Under the pieces are notes generated by a model that made no database searches, had not been told where the DNA came from, and saw only the letters and a program-made list of their open reading frames with translations. A stretch of DNA of 64,000 bases. It comes from Datisca glomerata (taxonomy: Eukaryota; Streptophyta; Magnoliopsida; Cucurbitales; Datiscaceae). The DNA lies in NCBI GenBank assembly GCA_003255025.1, contig QANY01003934.1, forward strand, positions 806,001 to 870,000, written 5' to 3'. Positions 1 to 10,990 of the stretch are shown here, one piece after another. Made by a program: the position numbers and the translations under genes. How positions within the stretch are numbered: position 1 is the stretch's first letter; each line of letters starts with the position of its first letter.

Positions 1-289
1 TCTTGCTCGTGTATCCAAAAATATCCCTTAGTCTTGTTTTTAATATATTGTGAGCCACTTTTATGGGTGTTGATTTTTCTTATTTCAGTTTTTAAAATCT
101 AATACTTACACTGTGAAACCGCCATATCTTCCATTATGGTCGTTTTATTAGTTGGAACTACCATATTGCTTGGCTTAAATTGATTTCTCTGATCATTTTG
201 TCATTCATTTTACACACTGTATTTTCTATTTTAGTTTCCACCAGAGGAAAATATGTTGAATTCTAATTAAAAATTTGAAAATCGACGAT
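1..289. other. AT-rich intergenic DNA, nothing recognised
   Basis: No open frame of convincing length and no recognisable element end was seen here. Confidence 0.4.
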
Positions 290-660
290 GGACCCAATGA
301 TAACTATGTGTTCAATGATCAACCTGAATCGAGGATGGAGCACTGTGGATTGTGCTCGAAGATGGATGTTTTGTGCTTGATGATTGATTGATGATGAATG
401 ATGATAGCTTCATGTATGATGATAGACCTCAGTCGACAATGGACCTCAATCAACTATGGATAACCGTGGTTTTTTGCTCGGCAAACGATAGACAGAAAAT
501 GCCTTCAAATTTGATGATGGACTAAGGATGTTTCACGCTCAACGATGGACGATGAGGTTTCGTGTTCGATGATTGACCTCAATCGACGATGGATCTCAAT
601 AGCTTCATGCTCGATGAAGCACTAATAGTGCTTCGTGCTCGACATGGACCGCTGCGGTCT
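290..660. repeat. Degenerate short-repeat patch (CGATGATGGA / TGCTCGATGA words)
   Basis: The words GATGATGGA, CGACGATGGA, CCTCAATCGA and TGCTCGATGA recur with variable spacing across about 370 bp. There is no fixed period, so this is a decayed tandem or shuffled minisatellite and not a coding region. A weaker echo (CGAACGATGGATCA) lies near 1225-1245. Confidence 0.5.
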
Positions 661-2062
661 TCTGTTTTTTTAGATCTTTTTATCGTTTTAAGTTATCAAT
701 TTTTTTACTATTTTAAATGATGGACCAAAAATTGAATTACTGATGGGGTAAAAAATTTGAATTACTACTTAGAAAGATGTAGTATTTCTAGGAATTTTGT
801 TGGGTGTTAAGATTTTGTAGTAATTTGTTTGACAGGAAATATTAATATTAATTCTATTTATTTCATTTAAATTAAGTTTTTAAGTAAAATAGAAGTAAGA
901 TTATTATAGTCAATCATACATGTCAGTTTTAGTTTTCAAATTTCTAAATTCTTGCAAAAACTGATATCTATCACAAATTCACAACACACTGCTAGTTTCT
1001 GTCTATATAGGTAAATTTCTCTAAAAATGGTAAAAAGCCTCTAATGCCCCCCAAAGCATGAAAAGAATATTCGAGGCACATGTATAGCAAACACACTAAG
1101 GTATTCTTCACTTAAAATTCTTTTTTGTGTGTTTAATGGTTGAGATGTTCTGCATTGCATCAGCCGATCACTTATACGTGATGATCTATTGCTAGACTCA
1201 TTTTTGAGAAGGGTGCACTATGACCTCGAACGATGGATCATTAGTTTTAGCATTCGATCGTCACATCAAAATTTGATTTAAAGATATTCATAAAACTAAA
1301 TATCATGATCTTATCTAAGATATTATGACACGACTTTCTTTTTATAAAATCTCTTGAGATTAGATGTATTGAGAGCAAAATGTCCCTAATCTGATTTGTT
1401 TTATTATATTGGGTTTTTAAAATGTCTTGACGCTCCTCTTGTTTCAAACATAATTCTTTCATTGGTATTAGAAGTGTATTTTTCGTTTTCTTTCAAAATA
1501 AATTATTTTTCTGAAATTGAGTTTTATGATAATTTTCGTGTGAGAGAGACAAAAGTTTGATTAAAAATTTGGTGTTTTACTCATGCCTTAGAATTGTGTC
1601 GAAGTGGTTGAGTCCGAAAGTGCTTTTACCTTCACGTGGAGTTGAGATCGACGATCAAGTTTGACAATGGCTTGTACTTTAAAGGGGATACAATTTCGAC
1701 GAGCTTGGTAGACTTGCGATACTGGTAATTTCTGTGTCATAGGTTGTTCGAAGAATAAATCATCCCACATGAGTTTTATACTATTTCTCTTGTACATAAA
1801 TTTGCAAATTTAAAATGACTATCTGTGATTCTGTTCCCTTTCCTCAAACTTTAGGGGAGTTTGTATGAATGTAGGTATATGTTTGGTTATATGGATTTTT
1901 GGAGGGACATATTTCTCATTAAAATGGTGAGAATCAAAAGCACATGTTGTGAAAGTTCTATCCTTCTAAGCCACTCTCTAAAGCACTTGTGCACCCTTTT
2001 GTGTTTTCACATAGACCAATGCAATTATTTGGATTTTTTTTGAAACTACAGAAAAATAAATC
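661..2062. other. AT-rich intergenic DNA, no gene recognised
   Basis: Only short frames of 60-71 codons occur, without recognisable domains. The stretch lies downstream of the CDF gene. No element ends or target duplications were identified. Confidence 0.4.
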
Positions 2063-2068
2063 TTTATT
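2063..2068 (-). promoter_or_regulatory. Candidate poly(A) signal of the CDF gene
   Basis: TTTATT on the plus strand reads AATAAA on the minus strand, about 250 nt downstream of the CDF stop codon, a plausible 3' UTR length for a plant gene. Plant poly(A) signals are loose and other A-rich hexamers occur nearby, so this is only a candidate. Confidence 0.3.
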
Positions 2069-2318
2069 AATCTGACAACAATTAGTAACTGAACAAAATC
2101 TTTATCAATCCCAACCGGGAAACATTATTAAAAAGTTCATTAAAAACTAAACAAGCTTATTCTTAGTCCTTGAATTTTAGTGGTATCCAAGAACTTCTAT
2201 TTCTCTGACTTTAAATTATGTACAAGAATATTTAACATGATCATATTGATGTATCAGTGATATGATCTATCAGACAATACTCTTCCCTTCTGCAAATCTG
2301 CAGTGTATGCAACTGCAA

Positions 2319-3892
2319 CTACAGTTTTGCACTCTCCTGGAATTGGAACGACCGCGACAATGCAGCGGGATTCGCTAGCAAAACTGGCAATGTTTTGATT
2401 CGATTTTCTTCAACCTCTTTCGATTGGAAGGACTTAAATAATCCTCCTCCATTGAAAGAAGTAATCTTTTCATTCTTGCTCCCAAGTGTAGATAATATAG
2501 AGCTATTTGCAGCTTCATTTGGATCATCAATCCTCAAAGTCTTTGGCATCCAAAGACATCTTTCGGAATTGTTTGATGAATCAAGAATATCACCATCTCT
2601 ATGATGTTTCCCGAGGGCCCGGGAATCAGATCCCGAGATAGATGGTGGAGATAGACATTGTACATTCCAAGAGGATGGTGAAGTGCAGCTGCAGCCCCAG
2701 TATGGTGGCACATGATAGAATGATACTGGAAAACTCGGATGGCAAAAAGACAGTGAGGGCCTTGAAGGAATCCATTGAGCTGTGTTCCCATTTTCTGATG
2801 AGGTTGAAACTGTAATTGAAGATTTACATGAATGATCATCTCCATTTTCTGCACCTCGTGAACAAACAAGAATTTTCTGTTCTGTAAAGTGAAGAAAATC
2901 GTTTGATACGGAAGAAATGAAGCAATTAGGCGTGGAATCTGGGCCAAAGGTAAGCAGAGTGCCCTTGGAACCCAATTTAGATTGGCTAAGTCCATTTGAA
3001 CCTTCTTGAACCATTACATGACGATATTGAGAAGCCAAAGAAATCTTGTTTTTACGACGGCCAGCACCAACCGGGACACGACGCATAGTTCCACCAGCGG
3101 TCCAATATCTTTGACAGTTCTTGCAGAAATAACGAGGCTGATTGACATTGTAATTGTTGTAGTAACAGAACTTGGTGTCATTACTATTACACCGAGGGCA
3201 GGGAAGAATTTTATCCGGCTTCTTTAGCGTCTTTTCTTGTGAGATACTACGCGTGTCGTTCTGCTCTTCGTTCGAATAGGCTTTTGGTGATGGGGTTTCA
3301 GTGGATGATGTTGTGGGTTCGGTTATCTCATGTGTACTATCATCTTCTTGATTTAGTACTTTTCCTGAAGTTTCCTATGATTATATTTGGAAAAAAAAGC
3401 AGAGTTTTAGCGAGAATTTTTACAGTATCATTTCATCACCACTAAACAGAACATTTTTTCTGTAATTTAATTGATCATGCTTGTTATGAAAATATTGGAA
3501 TTGATTGAGAGTAGGGTTGAAAGAAAAATTGGAAACCAGTATTTATTATGCAGGGACAGAGGAATAATACAGGGGAAATAGAGAGAATGAGCAGCTATAT
3601 ATGAAGATCAATTTATAATTCATAATCACAGCAGATGAAACAAAAACCCCATGTTGGGATTTACAAGAAGCATCAGAATTGGACATTAAAGACTCAAAAT
3701 TTGAAATCAAGCAGAAACACGTTATACCTCATCCCCTTCTGGTTCTTTTCCAGAATTGTGTTTAGGCAAAGGAATTGGTGAAGAAACAAGGTGACAATCA
3801 GAACAATCTTCAGAAGTAGTAGCAGCGGCAGCAGATGGCAACAGAATCGTCTTCCCAAACAGCTTTATTGTCGGCTCTTTAACCACTGACAT
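2319..3892 (-). CDS. CDF: Cycling DOF factor (CDF) transcription factor, two exons
   Basis: Plant-specific Dof zinc-finger protein of the CDF clade. Arabidopsis family members repress CONSTANS and FT and are degraded by FKF1-GIGANTEA; that role is inferred here from homology. Exon 1 is 3892-3728 (55 codons, ATG at 3892-3890), the intron is 3727-3375 (GT...AG, 353 bp, pyrimidine tract before the acceptor) and exon 2 is 3374-2319 (351 codons plus stop), giving about 406 residues, normal for the clade. The N-terminus carries the CDF motif [13 protein letters not shown] (residues 4-16). The Dof finger has Cys114, Cys117, Cys139 and Cys142 (CX2CX21CX2C) followed by the basic stretch [14 protein letters not shown]. 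The C-terminus has both other CDF motifs: [17 protein letters not shown] (from 328; binds FKF1/GI in Arabidopsis) and [13 protein letters not shown] (from 389). The reading frame is intact. The internal Met152 is not the start: the finger lies upstream of it in the same exon. The exact orthologue (CDF1/2/3/5) cannot be decided by eye. Confidence 0.95.
3375..3727 (-). other. Intron of the CDF gene
   Basis: The donor reads GAG|GTATAAC and the acceptor TCATAG|GAAACT on the minus strand, both in phase 0. A run of eight T precedes the acceptor region. The exon 1 frame closes two codons into the intron, so splicing is required to join the CDF N-terminal motif to the Dof finger. Confidence 0.85.
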
Positions 3893-3997
3893 TCTTACTC
3901 TTCTTCAATTCTACTCCTATTCTTTCTATGAGTGTTTTTGCACTGCTGGCTGCTGCTACTGTGTTTATTTAGGAAAGAAAGGTGGGAACTTTGATCT

Positions 3998-4000
<3 letters not shown>

Positions 4001-4028
<28 letters not shown>
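4001..4028. repeat. (AG)14 microsatellite in the CDF 5' UTR or proximal promoter
   Basis: Fourteen uninterrupted AG units, reading CT on the CDF sense strand, lie about 110 bp upstream of the start codon. CT/GA tracts at this place are common in plant 5' UTRs and can bind GAGA-type BBR/BPC proteins; that function is inference. Confidence 0.9.
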
Positions 4029-4031
<3 letters not shown>

Positions 4032-4782
4032 GGATTAATAAGGGAGGGAACGCCAGCTCAGAAAAGAGAGAAAATTGTGAGCCACAAGTTATAGTAGCCA
4101 GTGAGATCTTGTGGTGGTGTTGGATTCTCCCCACATTGGTTAAAAAGATAGTGCTTAGTTGTCCTTTCTTTTCCTCCATGTCAGCATCGTAAAATTCTAC
4201 GATGTCCGACTTTTATTCATAGTATTGATGCTTGACCATTGTGGCCTTTGGATGACATGTGTAGTAATTCGGGTCACACAAGATTCAACCGATCACTTCT
4301 ACAAATTTTACATTTTGTTTTGTTTTTTTAGAGTTCACTAAATATGTATATGTGTTAACTAAATATGCACTAGAGATTTACTAAATATGTATTTAGATTT
4401 ATCAAATACGTACAAAATTAATAATTCTTGGAGGGATTCACCAAATACGTACTGAAGTTCACCAAACATGAATAAAAGTTCACCAAATATGTACAAAATT
4501 GACTTTGCACATATTTGGTGAGCCCCAATATACATTTTGTGAACACATGTACATGTTTGGTGAACTTTAATACATATTTGGTGAACCATTCTAAAAATTA
4601 TTAGTTTTATATGTATTTGGTAAACCACGCTACATATTTGGTGAATCTCAGTACATATTTGGTGAACTTTATTATATTTTTTGTGAACCCCACAAAAACT
4701 TATTAACTTTCTATGTATTTAGTGAACCCCACTACATTAGGGGGTTCACCAAATATGTATTGAGGTTCATTAATATGTACTA

Positions 4783-4832
4783 GGGTTCACCAAATATGTA
4801 CAAAATCAATTTTGTACATATTTGGTGAACCC
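4783..4832. repeat. Perfect inverted repeat, 24-bp arms, 2-nt loop
   Basis: Arm 4783-4806 (starts GGGTTCACCAAATATG) is the exact reverse complement of 4809-4832, with CA between. It sits where the repeat motif flips orientation. A similar imperfect foldback lies near 4483-4525. Confidence 0.9.
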
Positions 4833-5042
4833 CGATACACATTTGGTGAACTCATGTACATTTTGGTGAACCCTAATATATATTTGGTGAACCCCTCCAA
4901 GAATTATTAATTTGTACATATTTGATTAACCCCACTATATATTTGGTGAACCATAATACAAATTTGGCGAACCCCAATATATATTTGGTGAAACCCCTCC
5001 AAAAATTATTAACTTTTTACATATTTTGTGAGCTTTTCCAGG

Positions 5043-5270
5043 AATTATTAATTTTGTATATATTTGGTGAACTCTTCAAAGAATTATTAATTTTATACAT
5101 ATTTGGTGAACCCTTCCAAGAATTATTAATTTTATACATATTTGGTGAACCCTTCCAAGAATTATTAATTTTGTACATATTTGGTGAACTCTTCCAAGAA
5201 TTATTAATTTTATACATATTTGGTGAACCCTACAAGAATTATTAATTTTGTACATATTTGGTGAATCTCA
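5043..5270. repeat. 39-bp tandem array, five copies plus a partial
   Basis: Copies start at 5043, 5082, 5121, 5160, 5199 (38 bp) and 5237 (partial). Each begins AATTATTAATTTT and includes ATATTTGGTGAAC. Copies differ at only a few sites, so this is the youngest expansion inside the larger island. Confidence 0.9.
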
Positions 5271-5345
5271 CTACATATTTAGTAAACCTCGTTACATATT
5301 TGGTGAACCATTGTACATTTTTTGTGAACCCCCTGTACATTTTCG

Positions 5346-6598
5346 ATTGCTTTATACTCGTGATTTTAGAACCTTTTACCGGCGTTTTTTATGCTCTATC
5401 CTGACGGTTTCTCAAGCTTATAGCTGAGGTTTCTGCATCTTATATCGACAATTTTGGTCCCTATACCAGCGGTTCCTGGCGGTTTTTTCAAATTTTGACG
5501 ATTTTTTGTTATTTTTTTGCAGTTTTGCATCAATACAATGGTTTTTACGACCTTTTTACGGTGATTTTTTTAACAAATTCATTTTTTAAAAAATTTGATC
5601 AGGATATACTCAATGAATCGCAAATAAATTTATCAAGATTCTTGAGCTTTCAATGCGAACATTAAGTACATTCACTTATATTTTAAATAGATTTGAATTA
5701 AGTAATGAATTGTTAAAATAATTGAACATTTATTCACAAACGCTTAAAAACTTATCATTGATTATATTGTTGTGATTTTATGACAAGTATCAAGTAAAAT
5801 AATTTTTTTATCATTTAACGAACATTATAACCCTAAATCTCGATTTATGTATAGAATCAAAATCGATAAGTATGAAGTACAATTATATATGGATCTAAAT
5901 TCTAGATCCCTTTCTCTTTGTCATACAATTATATCTTACATTTATCATTTTACACACTATTATGTCTTACGTTTCTCGATTCATAATTTTTCACTATTTA
6001 ACGAACATTTATAACCCCAAAGGTTGGTGAACCCCACTACATTTTAGATGAACACCTAAAAAAAATTTAATTTTTAAATTTTGGTGAACTCCTCAAGCAT
6101 TTGTTGTACCCCATATAAATTCATTGAACCCCTAAAATTGCAATTGCTACTCATCATGTCACAATCGCCACTTAAAAGCCCCTAATCGTTATCTTGAAGG
6201 TGCTAATTTCATCTTCATGACCAAGCGCTATTGCACTTTCTTATCACTATACCTGGATAGTCGATCATTATAGTGGTCCCTAAATGCCATAAAAATGGCC
6301 CTAATCGCCATTAAAACGGCTCTAATCATCATCTTCACTATAAGCCCTAAAATTATTATTTTTTAATTAATTACCATACACTGGACGAATCACCGATAAA
6401 ATTAAAAAAAACTCATTCTCTCAATGCTGACATTCACGATGTTCACTTATTATGTGAAATTAGATTGGATTTTCGAAGTAATTGAACACTTATTCATAAA
6501 CTCGCTTTTGTGACAAGTACCGAGCGAGACGAGTTTTCACTATATATAATTATAGGTCGTCAGGTAAATATTATTTATCGGTTTGGCGAACATGTATA
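5346..6598. repeat. Degenerate repeats: GGCGGTTTT words and a duplicated segment
   Basis: 5375-5580 holds repeated ACGGTTT/GCGGTTTT words. Segments at about 5610-5815 and 6415-6530 are diverged copies of one sequence (shared words include ATTGAAC, TTATTCA, TGACAAGTA). 6000-6130 returns to the GGTGAACCCC motif. The block continues at 15865, beyond the copia A insertion. Confidence 0.5.
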
Positions 6599-8057
6599 TG
6601 TTGGAGGTTATACCCTTAAAACATATGTATTGACATTTTGATATGAATTTAGAGAGAATTACATTTTTTTTATAATTGTTCTTTTAATTATTGTTGAATA
6701 ATTTATATAAATATCTAAAAATTTCATATTCAATGATCTTTTATTAGTACAATAGGATTAAGATCATAGATAATGAATAAAATTGTCAGCAACATATTAA
6801 AGTATGGAATCTTTAATGAATGGTTGCTAATACGGTTCACTAAGCATTATGAATGTGTGTGATCTAGATCTGGTTCATTGATGTGGATAGACATCTTAGT
6901 GAAAATACTTTATATAATAAGATTATATATGACAAGACCGATGTGAATTGATATCTTTATTAACATGCAGTTTATCATAAAGATTTAATGCACATTAATT
7001 TGATGATCATATGTAGATCAATTGAATTCTGAGTAGTCATGAACTCCTATATATTTCTACTGGATCTTTTAATTCATTCGATAAGATCTGTTTGTTAATC
7101 AGGCTAGTGAATTATGTTTTGGAAATTTAGTGATGTGGTTGGTTGGGGACATGATCTTACAAGATTTAGTTCTCTTAAATGTTAATTCTGGAACTGAATG
7201 GTTATTAAGCTCAAATTTATAATAAGATTATAAATTAGCTATTCACTAGTGGATTAATGGTACTTAAGGATCTAGAGGTAATTAGAAGGGTAAAATGATA
7301 ATTTTATCCAATTCTAATTAACGAACCAATAATTGGAGGACATGACTACATGAAATGATTATGTCATAAACTACATGAGAATACTCTATAAATATATTCT
7401 ATAATCTCTAAGAGTGCAATTCAATATTTATAGTGGTGTAATAATAGAAATAATAAATAAAATTATTTAATGAAAGAGTTTAATTAATAATCTGATTTAT
7501 TAAAGCTTAGGATTATAAGTCCATGGTCCCCAAGTCATCTCTATACTACATTGTCTACGGCGTGAATATTTCAGGACATGAGAAAAAGACTGACTTGTAA
7601 AAGAAATTTTTATTCTGGGGTAGGTACATAATTTTGAGATAATTATGTGGGATTAATTAATTAAGAATTATCTAATTGAATTATTTATATATTTAAATAT
7701 AATTTTTAAAAATTATATATATATATATATATAACTATCGATAAGTGAAACAGAATATCTAATTTATGAAATTAGATAAGTAAATAATTATTAGATAATA
7801 ATTTAAATCAACTAAATATATTATTTGTAAAATAACAGATAAGTTAATTGATAGGGATAATCAGATATGTTAATTTTGAACGAACTGATATCTAGATAAT
7901 TATCTGATTAAAATAATTACCATGTGTCAATCGCTGATAGGGTATCAGAAATTGATATGGACTACTATAGTGCCACATGGCATTACAGTAGTGAATGTGC
8001 AACACTATAGTGCCACATGACACTACAGTGGTGGCGTGGGACACTGTGCTGGCTCAC
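6599..8057 (+). repeat. Copia A 5' LTR, 3'-truncated
   Basis: It aligns by eye with 13786-15080 of the 3' LTR until GCTGGCTCAC, after which similarity stops. The last ~780 bp of the LTR and a primer-binding site are missing. Near 7960-8050 it holds repeated near-palindromes of the form AGTGCCACATGGCACT, also present in the 3' LTR. Confidence 0.75.
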
Positions 8058-9203
8058 AAGACAATATTTGGGAAATATGTATTCTTGAAGTCCGCTTTAT
8101 AATTTTATTTTTATTTCAAGGTTTGTAATTTAGAAATACCCAATAATCACTTGGTCCATTATTATTTTATTTAATTGTTCAATAATTATTTAATTGTTAT
8201 GTTTGATGACATGTCCAAGCATTAGTCAATCACATGCCATAATTGAAAATCCCACCATTTTTATTTTAATCATGCATCTCATATGTTGAAACATGATTTA
8301 TTAAGATTGTCCTAATATGTTTATATGTATTACTTTATGAAATCAATTGCATGTAAATGCTAAGTTTTAACTAGTTAAAACTTGGTAATCACACCACACT
8401 AAAGGTTATAGTAACCTAGTTAACCGACTTTAGTAAAATAATTTTATTAAAGTTTGATGAATATAATTAATTAGTTAATCTAAGTTCACCTAATTATGAC
8501 ATAGGCGCTTCAGAAAGTAAATGAACTTAGACCAATGAGATTGGATTGACTAATAATTAAATATTCATAGGATTATTATTTTAACTAGTAATTAATTTGA
8601 AATTAATTGATTAGTTAAAATAGAAACACATTATCCTAAAATAGTGAGTGAGAGAAGGTTGACATGTTAGTGTAACCTATGGTCTCCACCATTAGTACAA
8701 CACCGTGAGGTGCGATGAGGGCCTCGAGATGACTTTGTTTTTATCCCCCTAAGGAAGGTTTCGAACTGTACCAATACCAAGGTTGGACTTCTTAAGAAGA
8801 TAGGAAGAAGTGATGTAGTTTAGTTTTGACTGACCCTAAGGCGACATATCATAAATGAAGTCATCAAATCTGAAATGATGGGTTACACTAACAAAATCAC
8901 AATTAAATTTTCATGTGGATAGTTGTAACTGAACCGAAGAAGTGACACCTTATTGTTAAAAAAGAAAATATGAGATATTTTAAGATTTAATTAATAAGGA
9001 TGAGAATGTCTTATAGACAGTCTGAGGTTAATCTAACCAACCCTAATGTGACACATTAATCGTTGGGTTGTTTAATCGTGATTAGTAAATACTAAATTTA
9101 TGTGTTTATTATGATTGCATGCATGCATCACGTTTACCTTTTGAATTTAGTAAATACTAATTATATTGAATCATGTATGTTTTAAATTTCAGTTATCAAT
9201 ATT
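8058..9203 (+). other. Copia A untranslated leader
   Basis: AT-rich, without a convincing frame. It lies between the truncated 5' LTR and the gag start and is assigned to the element by position only. Confidence 0.4.
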
Positions 9204-10990
9204 ATGTCTACCATGGACAACCTTGTTACTGCTTTACTTGCTCTTGAGAAATTGAATGATGATAATTTCGTACGTTGAAAATCAAATATGAACTTAATGA
9301 TGATTTGTGATAACCATAAGTTCGTTCTTATGGAGAAATGTCTTGAGGAGCATACTGCTAACGCCTTTAAGAATGTTAGGGACAAATATGATTCTTGGAT
9401 CATATCAAACAACAAGGCGAAGTGCTACATGCTTGTGAGCATGGATGATATTCTGAGAACCAAACATGAAAGCATGGAGACTGCCTATGAGATTATGGAA
9501 TCTTTATAGGCAATTTTTGGGCAGCAATCCGATCAAAGTCGTCATGAGACCACTAAGAGCTATATGACAACTAAGATGAGGAAGGGTACTTCTGTTCGAG
9601 AACATGTTTTGACCATGATCAACATAATGCACGAGAAAGAAGTACATGGGGCGGCCATTGATGAACGGACTCAAGTTAGCATCGTACTAGAGTTGCTCAC
9701 ACCATCTTTTTCTGCGTTCACCACTAACTATGTTATGAACAAGTTGCAATTCAACATGACCCAATTATTGAATTAACTGTAGACTTTTGAGTCGCTCAAC
9801 CTTATAATGACCAAAGAGGGTGAGGCAAATGTTGTCGAGCAAAAGCCTTCTTCCAATATTGTTAAGAACAATAAAAGGAAGAAGAATAATGGTAAGGACA
9901 AGAGTAAGAACAAAAAAGTAAAGAAAGCCAAGACATCGGCGAAAGCCAAGAAGAACAAGAAAGACAGCAAGCCCAAAGGAATGTGGTTCCACTGTGGGGT
10001 TGAAGGTCATTGGTAGGGAAACTATAACAACTATCTCTCTGAGCTGAAAAAGAAAGGTAAATATAATTTACTTGTACTTGAAACTTATTTAGTGGAATAT
10101 GATTTGTAATTCTAGATATTTGATTCAAGAGCCACTAACCATGTATGCTCTTCTTTACACATACTTGATTCGTCAAGGGAGCTGGCTGATGGCGACGTCA
10201 TTTTAAGAATTGGTAGTGGTACGCTTGTATCGGCTAAAGCATTAGGGACAATCCGTTTACTTTTGGATATAATTACTTAGTTTTGAACGATATTTATTAT
10301 ATTCCTAATTTTTTGAGGAATTTGATTTCTCTTTCATTTTTGCAAGAACAGTTATTCGAAGTTTCTTTCATTAATAAAGAGTTTATTATTTCTAAGAATG
10401 AATTCGATATCTGTTATGCTAAAATTATAAACGAACTGTATATGTTTAAATTGACTGAACACGCGTTAAATAATTCTGAATTATTTAAAGTAGCAAAACC
10501 TAAAAATAACAAACAACAAATAGTTTCTCATGATGATAACACATATTTATGGCATCTTAGGTTGAGACATATTAATCTAGATAGGTTAAACAGATTTACA
10601 AAACATGGTGCTTTGAGAGAGTTAAAAGTTGGAACTCTTCATGTTTGTGAATCTTGTCTCGAGAGTAAAATGATCATGAGACATTTCACAGGAAAGGGCC
10701 AAAGAGCCAAGGAATCACTTGAGTTAGTACATAGTGATGTTTGTGGACTGATCAATGTACAAGCTAGATGTGGGTATGCATATTTTGTCACTTTCATTGA
10801 CGACTACTCAAGATATGATTATAGTTACTTAATGCATCGAAAGTATGAAACTTATGGAAAGTTTAAAGATTTCAAAGCTGAAGCTGAAAAACAATTAGGT
10901 AAATCATTGAAAACACTTCAATTCGATTGTTGTGGTGAATACTTGTATTTAAAAATCAAGGATCATTTGCTGGAGTGTGGAATCCTATAA
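9204..10990 (+). pseudogene. Copia A gag-protease-integrase remnant
   Basis: Translation from ATG 9204 gives a copia gag (MSTMDNLVTALLALEKLN...), with in-frame stops soon after, near 9278, 9507 and 9774. A Lys-rich linker leads to a zinc-knuckle remnant (WFHCGVEGHW, near 9984-10013) closed by a stop. The protease motif DSGA is decayed to DSRATNHVC near 10122. 10283-10990 is the longest intact piece (235 codons): the pre-integrase zinc domain (LWHLRLRH...CESC) and the integrase core with HSDVCG and FIDDYS. The frame ends abruptly after ECGIL, where copia homology stops. Confidence 0.85.

Larger units (their letters stand above)
4330..5345. repeat. Repeat island of the TACATATTTGGTGAACCCC motif, in both orientations
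   Basis: A word of about 20 nt, TACATATTTGGTGAACCCC, recurs dozens of times with substitutions and variable linkers. Orientation switches: reverse near 4330-4500, forward 4505-4740, reverse 4740-4806, forward 4809-5340. Two switches create hairpin-forming inverted repeats. Frames such as 4922-5245 are translations of the repeat and not genes. Confidence 0.85.

Noticed and set aside
2534..2995. 153-codon minus-strand frame inside the CDF gene
   Set aside because: It overlaps CDF exon 2 in another frame, whereas the CDF frame carries all family motifs.
4922..5245. Open frame of 107 codons with repeated ELLILYIFGE
   Set aside because: It is the translation of the 39-bp tandem repeat, and the antisense frame at 5017-5217 is equally repetitive.
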